Assembly: GCA_022824265.1 (NCBI GenBank)
Contig: JAJEAG010000032.1
Coordinates: 1-50,872, forward strand
Reading direction: 5' to 3'
From: Candidatus Poribacteria bacterium
GTDB taxonomy: Bacteria > Poribacteria > WGA-4E > WGA-3G
Length of the DNA stretch: 50,872 nt
This document shows positions 44,530-50,872 of the stretch, piece by piece. Position numbers and translations under genes: made by a program. A model generated the notes under the pieces. That model was not told where the DNA came from. It made no database searches and saw only the letters and a list, made by a program, of their open reading frames with translations. Within the stretch, counting starts at the first letter, position 1, and each line of letters begins with the position of its first letter.

Positions 44530-45255
44530 TTAACTCCTTTCATTTATTTGGACACGATCTTCCCCGTGAATACCAATCAGATGATGTTCTGTAGAATCCC
44601 AGTTAAGAACCTTAACAATAGGCAAGATGACACGAACAGCCAAACCGATACGTCTTTTATTTGACCGGTTTGCTTCTGAATGGTGAAGTGTCCGCTCATT
44701 AAAGAGGACAAATTCACCGGGTTGCATCTCCAGACTGACATGATTGTTTGTATCAATATAATTCAGATCCCCCATTTGACCAAATGCCATATCAGATGTT
44801 GCTTTTACATGCGGGATAACTTTCTTATGTGACCCTGGTACTATCTGTAGACAACTATTTTCCAGTGTTGCTGAGTCTACTGCAATCCATGCGGAAATAA
44901 TGATGGGTGGTTCAAGAGGCCAATAGTTGAAATCCTGATGCCACGGAATCTCTTTTGCCCCAGGTTCTTTGACAAAAAAGTTTGTTCGCCATAAAAGCAA
45001 GTCAGGACCATAAAGAGATGCCATTCGTGTTACTATACTCGGATGTGTTGCGAGGTTATGAATTAACGGAAAATCAAGATGCCTATTATGTACCCTATTT
45101 TTATGATCAGGTGCATCAGTTTCCAGTATCTTCTCTATCTCAGGTTGTTTTTCTTGCATTTCTTCGGGACTACAGAGAGCGTAAGGACCGAGGTAACCTT
45201 GTTGACGGAATTGATCAGTCTCTTCCAAACTCAATTGATATTCTGTGTTATGCAT
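44530..45255 (-). CDS. Phytanoyl-CoA dioxygenase family protein
   Basis: A 241-residue PhyH protein with a conventional site: HxD at H106-x-D108 (PWHQDFNYWP), distal His at 191 or 192 (RTLHHSEANRS) and KRRIGLAVR for the 2-oxoglutarate carboxylate. It has LENSCLQIVPGSHK, the strand after the HxD. It is shorter than the tandem pair at 11528-13181 and clearly diverged from them. It lies three bases before the oxidoreductase gene and 74 bases after the acyl-CoA ligase end on the same strand, a plausible small operon for oxidation of a CoA-activated or related substrate. Confidence 0.9.
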   Translation of the reverse strand: MHNTEYQLSLEETDQFRQQGYLGPYALCSPEEMQEKQPEIEKILETDAPDHKNRVHNRHLDFPLIHNLATHPSIVTRMASLYGPDLLLWRTNFFVKEPGAKEIPWHQDFNYWPLEPPIIISAWIAVDSATLENSCLQIVPGSHKKVIPHVKATSDMAFGQMGDLNYIDTNNHVSLEMQPGEFVLFNERTLHHSEANRSNKRRIGLAVRVILPIVKVLNWDSTEHHLIGIHGEDRVQINERS

Positions 45256-45329
45256 TTTATTCCTTTCAATAATAATATGTGAAATAGTTCTAAATTACCA
45301 CGAAAATATGACTGGTATAGATAGTTGTT

Positions 45330-46937
45330 TTAGGAGGTTAGGATTCTCCTAATTATTGCCTGTTTATCTGTTTTACCGACACTTGTTTTCGGTATTTCAT
45401 CAACATATACAAATCTATCTGGAATCCAGAAATTAGGGAATTCGTTAGCCAAGTGTTGTTTCAATATTTCAGTTATGTTTTCATCAGTATTGTTTGCAAG
45501 GACTATGACAGCAATTGGTCGTTCACCCCACTGGTCGTTTGGTACACCAATGACTACTGCTTCAATTACTTGTGGATGAATAGAAAGACAGGTTTCTAAT
45601 TGAACAGTAGAAATTGATTCCCCTCCACTGCGAATAAGTGATTTCATACGGTCAACTATCTGGACATATCCTTCAGAGTTGATAGTCGCGAGGTCTCCGG
45701 TTCTCAACCATCCATCTTCTGTAAAATGTTCCAATGATGGTTCAGTATTATAATAGCTGCTTACTGTCCAAGGACTCCTAACTTGTAACTCACCCACAGA
45801 AATTCCATTCCAAGGGAGAATGTTCTGGGTTCCATTCATCAATCGTATCTGAACTCCCGGTATTGGTCTACCTTGCATTGCTTTTATTTTCAACTTTTCC
45901 TCATCAGAATGTTTTTCATGTGCTTTGCGAAGTCTACATAACGTTCCTGTAGGGGACATTTCTGTCATTCCCCATGCATGACGGACTTCAATCCCAAGTT
46001 CTTTCTCAAACACTTCAATTAGAGAAATAGGCATAGTTTCTCCGCCTACTATTATCTTATTCAAAGTGTTGATTTCATGCTTTCTACTTATCATTTCAGG
46101 TAAATGCTTTTTCCAAACTGTAGGAACACCAGCAGCGACCGTAACACCAGTTTCACAGATTAGGTTAACTATCTGTTCTCGATTGGTTCCGTGTAATACC
46201 AGTTCTGCACCAGATAACATTGTTGCATAAGGAAGCCCCCACGCCATGACGTGGTACATTGGAACAAGCGGCATCACGACATCTGACTCGGTTAATCCAA
46301 ACACATCCGCATGATTCACAGCCATTGTATGTAGGTACATTGACCGATGTGTGTAAAGGACACCCTTCGGTTCACCATTCGTACCACTTGTATAGCACAA
46401 TGCCATTGCACAGTTTTCATCTTGAATACCGGTGGAATAATCACAATCTTTCTCAGAAATAAACTGTTCATATTTAAGAAATGAGTCTTTATTGTTTATT
46501 TTTTGGTTTGTATTATCTATTAAAATAGCATGTCTAAATCCTATCTCATTTTGCAGATGTGCAAATTGATCTGCATATATATTATCCACAAAAATTATGT
46601 TGTTCTCTGCTTCCTTGACTATTTTTTCTAACTGTTTTGGACTAAGCTGTACATTCAAAGGATGTATGATTGCACCGATGTTAGGAATTGCATAATAGAG
46701 TTCTAAGTGCTGAAATGTATTAGAAACGAAAGTTGCTATTCTATCACTTGGATTTATACCCAACGATTTGGTTGCGTTGGACAGTTGATTGACACGACGT
46801 TGTAAAGTGGTGTAGTTATATCTGTGTATCTTTCCATTTGGTAATAATGTATGAACATGTTTATCTCCGTGGATGTTAGATGCATGATCTAAAATCTGAC
46901 CAATTGTCATAGGAGTGTTCATCATAGAACCAAACAT
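45330..46937 (-). CDS. Acyl-CoA ligase (AMP-binding)
   Basis: A 535-residue acyl-CoA synthetase of the ANL superfamily. Motifs are ALCYTSGTNGEPKGVLYTHRS (P-loop), RHAWGMTEMSP, GWLRTGDLATINSEGYVQIVDRMKSLIRSGGESIS and the C-terminal lysine in KTSVGKTDKQAI. It activates a carboxylic acid to acyl-AMP and then acyl-CoA; the medium- to long-chain family is the closest by motif. GGAAGAG lies six bases before the ATG. Ahead of the PhyH and MDR genes on the same strand it may initiate a short acid-oxidation route. Confidence 0.92.
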   Translation of the reverse strand: MFGSMMNTPMTIGQILDHASNIHGDKHVHTLLPNGKIHRYNYTTLQRRVNQLSNATKSLGINPSDRIATFVSNTFQHLELYYAIPNIGAIIHPLNVQLSPKQLEKIVKEAENNIIFVDNIYADQFAHLQNEIGFRHAILIDNTNQKINNKDSFLKYEQFISEKDCDYSTGIQDENCAMALCYTSGTNGEPKGVLYTHRSMYLHTMAVNHADVFGLTESDVVMPLVPMYHVMAWGLPYATMLSGAELVLHGTNREQIVNLICETGVTVAAGVPTVWKKHLPEMISRKHEINTLNKIIVGGETMPISLIEVFEKELGIEVRHAWGMTEMSPTGTLCRLRKAHEKHSDEEKLKIKAMQGRPIPGVQIRLMNGTQNILPWNGISVGELQVRSPWTVSSYYNTEPSLEHFTEDGWLRTGDLATINSEGYVQIVDRMKSLIRSGGESISTVQLETCLSIHPQVIEAVVIGVPNDQWGERPIAVIVLANNTDENITEILKQHLANEFPNFWIPDRFVYVDEIPKTSVGKTDKQAIIRRILTS

Positions 46938-47071
46938 ATTATCTCTTCCAGAATTAAAAGCTGTATTTGTAGTTTTTCTTCTGATTCCAGCAATGCTATT
47001 AATATCAATACTATCTTAGTTTAACATATATGCATAGATTGTTGTCATAAAAACATCATCAATAACAACGA

Positions 47072-47207
47072 TAGGTGCGGTTTCCTAATCCCACAATTCA
47101 TTGTGCCTCGGACATTATCGTAGGGGCGAGGTCGCCTCGCCTATCCTTGCCCATCCCTCTACCTCTTATCCTGAAAATCCTATAATCCTGAAAATCCCGG
47201 TTCAGAC
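47072..47207 (+). repeat. Composite interspersed repeat, three units in a row
   Basis: Three repeat families adjoin here. Unit one is TAGGTGCGGTTTCCTAA at 47072. Unit two, CACAATTCATTGTGCCTCGG with TAGGGGCGAGGTCGCCTCGC, spans about 47092-47140 and contains the perfect GGCGAGG/CCTCGCC hairpin. Unit three is CTTATCCTGAAAATCC... ending CCGGTTCAGAC at 47207, matching the MITE-like ends. The block sits in the 912 bp gap between the acyl-CoA ligase and TonB receptor genes. Confidence 0.65.
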
Positions 47208-47230
47208 AATTCTAAAAACTGAAATATACA

Positions 47231-47536
47231 TCAAACATACATGAAACATATTGTTCCATACGCCACAAAACCTTCCATCCCCTCCCACCACCTGTTATAA
47301 TACTACCACTATGAAAAACAGAAACCCACTACACCCCACATTCACAACAAAAACCGCCACCCGTCACCCAAAAAACATCCACCAAAAAACGACCATAACC
47401 GAGCAAATAAAAAACGCACAAAAAATGAAAAACTCAGAATTTTCAAAAACCCATATAAACCCAGTCCCATACTGGCATAACCCCAAATATAAAAACGCAC
47501 AAATGTGCGAAAAACACCCGTTTTTTGTGCGTTTTT
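47231..47536 (+). other. A+C-skewed non-coding island
   Basis: About 300 bases are strongly depleted in G and T on the plus strand; the line 47341-47400 has by hand count 3 G and 5 T in 60 bases. A 95-residue open frame (47251-47538, Thr/Asn/Lys/Pro-rich, start at 47251) is a by-product of this composition and does not look like a protein. The island ends in the hairpin at 47491-47536. Base use differs from all neighbours. The origin is unknown. Confidence 0.5.
47491..47536 (+). terminator. Strong hairpin with competing stem (terminator or attenuator-like)
   Basis: Arms AAAAACGCACAAA (47491-47503) and TTTGTGCGTTTTT (47524-47536) are perfectly complementary over 13 bp, with a 20-base loop, and the right arm ends in a T-run. 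The loop begins with a second TGTGCG (47504-47509), which can pair with the same CGCACA (47496-47501). Two mutually exclusive stems are therefore possible. AGAAGGAGC with ATG at 47555 follows. Confidence 0.55.
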
Positions 47537-47849
47537 AGAAGGAGCAAATAACCGATGTATTTATAAGAGAAGCACAAACAATTCGCCGTCAAATCTTATG
47601 CACAATTCATGACACGCAAACAAGTCGCAACCTATGTTAACCTCACAATAACCATATTAAAATAATCATCAAAACAACAAACCAGCCATGAACTATAACG
47701 GAGATTTATAACACGAAGTATATTTATTTGCATTCTATATAAGAATAAGTCATAATTATTATCAATATTTTATTGAATGAACGATGAATTTCAGTGATTC
47801 ATTTGTAAAATATTTAAAATATACAAGGAAAATCCTAAGGAGCAATTTA

Positions 47850-50621
47850 ATGCAAATTTCGGAGAATAGTAGGTATTACTGGATTGTTGTCATACTTTTT
47901 TTAGGTATCGTTTCAGTATTGCCATTAACAACATACGCTGATTCACTAAAAGTGACAGTTCAGGATCAAAACGGAAATGCCATTTCCTCAGCAACAGTGC
48001 TAATTGGTGGTGAAGAACGGAAAACAGATGATGACGGTGAAACAACATTCCGTGATATAACTGGATCACAATCTGTTGAGATTACTGCACTCGGCTATGC
48101 AAGTAGTCGTGTAAATGTAACTGCTGGTCAGGAAGAATTAACGATTATGCTTGCACCGATTCAAACCGTAGAAACAGTCGTTGTGGTAGGTACACGGAGT
48201 ATTGGTCGTCAAGCTTTACAAGCACCTGTTCCGATTGAAGTTGTGGAAAAAAAACAACTTAGTTTAACCGGACAATCTGAAACAGGTCGCATACTACAAA
48301 TGTTAGTACCCTCCTTCAATTTTTCCAGTTCATCAATTAGTGATGGGACAGATGCGTTACGTCCTGCCACGTTACGGGGATTGGGTCCTGACCAAACATT
48401 AGTACTCGTCAACGGGAAACGTCGTCATAAAAGTGCACTACTACACATTAATACATCAGTAGGACGTGGAACAGCAGGAACTGACTTCAATGCAATTCCA
48501 TCTTCAGCAATTAAACGGATTGAGGTGTTACGTGATGGTGCCGCTGCACAATACGGTTCCGATGCTATTGCTGGTGTCATCAACATTGTGTTGAAAGACG
48601 ATGTTGACACAGGTGACGCTAACTTTTATTGGGGACAAACCTATGAAGGCGATGGTGATACTTGGATCGGTAATGCAAATTACGGCATGAAGGTAGGAGA
48701 TGACGGTTATATCAATCTGACAGCAGAATGGCGTGATAGATACCGTACCAACCGTGCTGGTCTTTCAGGTAATATACAGTATGACTTGCAAGAAGCAGGA
48801 CCAAACGAACCGATGGCGATTATCAATGGTGAGAAACAAGAAGGTATGAAGTTTGACTCACGCGAATATACTTTTGACCGTCAAAACTTCCGTATCGGTG
48901 ATGCTGATTCAACACAAAAAGTCGGGTTTTACAACTTCGGTCTACCAATTTTTGGGAATATGGAGTTGTATTCGTTTGGTGGATATTCCACACGACAGAA
49001 TAATAGTGCAGGATTCTACCGTAGAGCCAACCAACCGGCACGGACGGTTACTGATGTCTATCCTGATGGTTTCTTACCTGAAATCAATACAGGTATAGAA
49101 GATGTCTCACTTGCCTTGGGTGTGGATTGGACACATGAAGGAACAGATATGAATGTTGATGTAAGCGTTAATCACGGATTGAATACATTTGACTTTTTCA
49201 TTTCTAACTCAATGAACGCGTCTTATGGGGCAGCAAGTCCTACCTCTGCAGATGCTGGTGGATTTGAATTATCACAGACCGCCTTTAATTTAGACGTTAC
49301 ATATCCCCTTGAGTATCAATCTTCACTCATCAATTTAGCAGGTGGCGTTGAATTTCGTCGTGAAGGATATGGCATTCACGCAGGCGAACCTGTTTCTTGG
49401 ATTAACGCTGGACTTGGGGCTGATGGAGCTGCATCAGGTATCCAAGTCTTCCCAGGATTTCGTCCTAATCAAGAGACAGACGAAAATCGCACCAATATTG
49501 CAGGATACGTAGACTTTGAATCGTATCTGAGTGGTGAACCCGGTAGTGGTCTTCTTGTCGGTGCAGCGATCCGCGGGGAACAGTATAGCGACTTTGGCGC
49601 AACTGTAACTGGAAAAGCAACTGCACGATACGACCTAACATCACAATTTGCTTTACGTGCAGCGGGTAGTACAGGTTTTCGCGCCCCATCATTGCAACAA
49701 CTCTATTTCAATAATATCAGTACACAATTCAAGATAGACGCTGATGATATTGATGGTGACGGTGATACGGATGAACTGATTCCGCTTGAAGTTGGGACAT
49801 TCCGCAATGACAGTGAAGCCGCACGAGCACTCGGTATTCCAGAACTAAAAGAGGAAATAGCGTTTAATGTATCTGGCGGTGTCGTGTTGAAACCAATAGA
49901 TAAATTATGGGTCAGTGTAGATGGATTTCTAATTCAGATTGACGATCGAATTGTCTTGAGTGGAAGTTTCAGTGCAGAAAGTGTTCCAGAATTAGTTGAA
50001 GCGGGTGCAAACAGTGCACAGGTCTTCACGAATGTTGCACAGACACGCACAACTGGTGTTGATGTAGCAGCAGGTTATTTACACGCATTTGAAAACGAAT
50101 CACTTCTGAATTTGAAAGTTGCTTTAACCTTTGCTGATACAGAAGTTATCGGAGATGTTGAAGCACCTGAAATACTGATTGGTCTTGAAGATACACTCTT
50201 CCCATCTCAGGAACGTTCCATGATTGAAGAGTGGCAACCGAATACTCGTATTAACCTTAATGCGGATTACATTATCGGTGATCTTACAATTGGTGGGGCA
50301 TTGCGTTATTTCGGAACTTATACAGTGCAAGAAGGTAGTGGAGATGATCCTGCCCGTCAAGAGTATAGTGGAAAATGGGTGACTGACATTCAAACAAATT
50401 ATCAGTTGAATGAAGGACTTTCTCTCACCATCGGTGCAAACAACTTGTTGGATCAGGTCCCTGATGAAAACGAGATTGGACAATCTCGTGGCGGTAAACT
50501 GGAAGACAGTTCAGGCACAGTCATTGTCGACTCACCAGGTGTATTCACCTATTCCAGAAGATCTGCCCCGTTTGGTTTCAACGGTGGACTGTATTACGCG
50601 AAGTTGACATATAGCTTCTAA
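47850..50621 (+). CDS. TonB-dependent outer membrane receptor
   Basis: A 923-residue receptor. The signal peptide is about 1-30 (WIVVILFLGIVSVLPLTTYA). A carboxypeptidase-regulatory-like domain (about 33-105) precedes a TonB-box-like ETVVVVGTR. The plug domain (about 120-245) has LRPATLRGLGPDQTLVLVNGKRR and IKRIEVLRDGAAAQYGSDAIAGVINIVLKDD. The beta barrel follows and ends in YYAKLTYSF with the terminal Phe typical of outer membrane proteins. ATG 47850 has AAGGAG seven bases upstream; the frame is open to 47784, but that start has no ribosome site. Substrate unknown. The gene is followed by a strong terminator. Confidence 0.93.
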   Translation: MQISENSRYYWIVVILFLGIVSVLPLTTYADSLKVTVQDQNGNAISSATVLIGGEERKTDDDGETTFRDITGSQSVEITALGYASSRVNVTAGQEELTIMLAPIQTVETVVVVGTRSIGRQALQAPVPIEVVEKKQLSLTGQSETGRILQMLVPSFNFSSSSISDGTDALRPATLRGLGPDQTLVLVNGKRRHKSALLHINTSVGRGTAGTDFNAIPSSAIKRIEVLRDGAAAQYGSDAIAGVINIVLKDDVDTGDANFYWGQTYEGDGDTWIGNANYGMKVGDDGYINLTAEWRDRYRTNRAGLSGNIQYDLQEAGPNEPMAIINGEKQEGMKFDSREYTFDRQNFRIGDADSTQKVGFYNFGLPIFGNMELYSFGGYSTRQNNSAGFYRRANQPARTVTDVYPDGFLPEINTGIEDVSLALGVDWTHEGTDMNVDVSVNHGLNTFDFFISNSMNASYGAASPTSADAGGFELSQTAFNLDVTYPLEYQSSLINLAGGVEFRREGYGIHAGEPVSWINAGLGADGAASGIQVFPGFRPNQETDENRTNIAGYVDFESYLSGEPGSGLLVGAAIRGEQYSDFGATVTGKATARYDLTSQFALRAAGSTGFRAPSLQQLYFNNISTQFKIDADDIDGDGDTDELIPLEVGTFRNDSEAARALGIPELKEEIAFNVSGGVVLKPIDKLWVSVDGFLIQIDDRIVLSGSFSAESVPELVEAGANSAQVFTNVAQTRTTGVDVAAGYLHAFENESLLNLKVALTFADTEVIGDVEAPEILIGLEDTLFPSQERSMIEEWQPNTRINLNADYIIGDLTIGGALRYFGTYTVQEGSGDDPARQEYSGKWVTDIQTNYQLNEGLSLTIGANNLLDQVPDENEIGQSRGGKLEDSSGTVIVDSPGVFTYSRRSAPFGFNGGLYYAKLTYSF

Positions 50622-50635
50622 ACATTCCAACACTT

Positions 50636-50681
50636 AGCGTTATCCAGTTTATCAACGGATTGAACTGGATAACGCTTTTTT
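50636..50681 (+). terminator. Rho-independent terminator of the TonB receptor gene
   Basis: Perfect 14 bp stem AGCGTTATCCAGTT (50636-50649) / AACTGGATAACGCT (50663-50676) with a 13-base loop, immediately followed by a run of T (TTTTTT to 50681). It lies 14 bases after the stop codon. This is the clearest terminator in the window. Confidence 0.92.
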
Positions 50682-50733
50682 GTTCCGCATTTTCCTAAAA
50701 ATTGAAAAAATGGTAGATTCTATTGATAGAAAT

Positions 50734-50872
50734 TTGACATACTCCCAAGCCTAAAGGCATGGGATTCTTCTATCATCAAAGACAGCCTGCCGTAGCAGGT
50801 GTTACGTCTTCTCCTGAAAAGGTTGATGCCCCAACCTTATGAATATTTATAGCAGCGTTTATATCTCGGTCA
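50734..50872 (-). mobile_element. IS200/IS605-family right end (inverted copy of left end)
   Basis: Exact reverse complement of bases 2-140: tnpB 3' end, hairpin (CCCAAGCC/GGCATGGG on this strand at 50744-50763) and terminal TCAA. It shows that the contig ends in the same insertion sequence on both sides, in opposite orientation. The break is likely an assembly limit at a repeat, not a biological end. Confidence 0.85.
50776..50871 (-). CDS. tnpB: TnpB C-terminal fragment (partial, 5' end off contig)
   Basis: The minus strand from 50871 down to a TGA at 50776-50778 encodes the same 31-residue segment as at 3-98, beginning DRDINAAINI. It contains the third RuvC-motif Asp of TnpB. The sequence is identical to the left-end copy, so the two IS copies are recent. 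The N-terminal part lies off the contig. Confidence 0.85.
   Translation of the reverse strand, partial: DRDINAAINIHKVGASTFSGEDVTPATAGCL

Noticed and set aside
47251-47538. 95-residue open frame in the A+C-rich island
   Set aside because: Its residues (Thr, Asn, Lys, Pro, His) merely follow the base skew. It has no good ribosome site and spans the strong hairpin at 47491-47536.
1-50872. CRISPR arrays, rRNA genes, prophage structural genes and secondary-metabolite megasynthases
   Set aside because: No regularly spaced identical repeats, ribosomal RNA signatures, phage proteins or modular synthases were seen on either strand.

Overview
This is an AT-rich, gene-dense 50.9 kb bacterial contig. 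The gene mix suggests an uncultured Gram-negative bacterium, most likely from Candidatus Poribacteria or a close relative. This is inferred from gene content, without a phylogenetic marker. The pointers are five phytanoyl-CoA dioxygenase-like (PhyH) proteins, three Gfo/Idh/MocA oxidoreductases, two enolase-superfamily enzymes, secreted LamG proteins with a shared C-terminal tag, a sigma factor fused to a beta-propeller, a TonB-dependent receptor, and many short GC-rich intergenic repeats. An outer membrane is supported by the TonB receptor and the LolB-like lipoprotein.

Layout. Both ends carry the same ~140 bp sequence in opposite orientation: the 3' end of an IS200/IS605-type tnpB with its terminal hairpin. 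The contig is therefore bounded by two copies of one insertion sequence. From 1.1 to 4.4 kb (+) lie larA and a minC-minD-minE division-site operon. From 4.4 to 14.5 kb (-) lies a catabolic and secreted-protein block: a HAD phosphatase, an orphan sugar-type ABC ATPase, PhyH, a PEP-hydrolase-like TIM barrel, two LamG proteins, a ThDP enzyme, a tandem PhyH pair and a Gfo/Idh/MocA enzyme. mutS (+) follows, then a dehydrogenase, an EndoIII-like DNA glycosylase, a sugar isomerase-like protein, a DUF1611 protein, a small FAIM1-like protein and a D-threonine aldolase/D-serine dehydratase-like enzyme.

The 23.1-29.4 kb block (-) is housekeeping. Read in transcription order it is argD, a LolB-like lipoprotein, ispE, tRNA-Gln, ribosomal protein L25, an amidase, a GerMN protein and pth. 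From 29.5 to 37.7 kb there are more sugar-acid catabolism genes, a large membrane protein, a lipoprotein and a DUF433/DUF5615 toxin-antitoxin-like pair. From 38.1 to 50.7 kb lie the 1008-residue sigma factor/TM/beta-propeller fusion, a cytochrome-like lipoprotein with a CX4CH site, a hydroxyacid dehydrogenase, a quinone-oxidoreductase-like enzyme, PhyH, an acyl-CoA ligase, a gene-poor repeat-rich gap and a TonB receptor with a strong terminator.

The catabolic genes look like parts of a sugar-acid and small-organic degradation repertoire: enolase-type dehydratases, NAD-dependent oxidoreductases, a sugar isomerase and an importer ATPase. No complete pathway can be read from the window. The most unusual single object is the sigma-propeller fusion at 38128-41154. 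The repeat families, the A+C-skewed island at 47.2-47.7 kb with competing hairpins, and the variant metal sites in PhyH, enolase-like and cytochrome-like proteins are the next most interesting.
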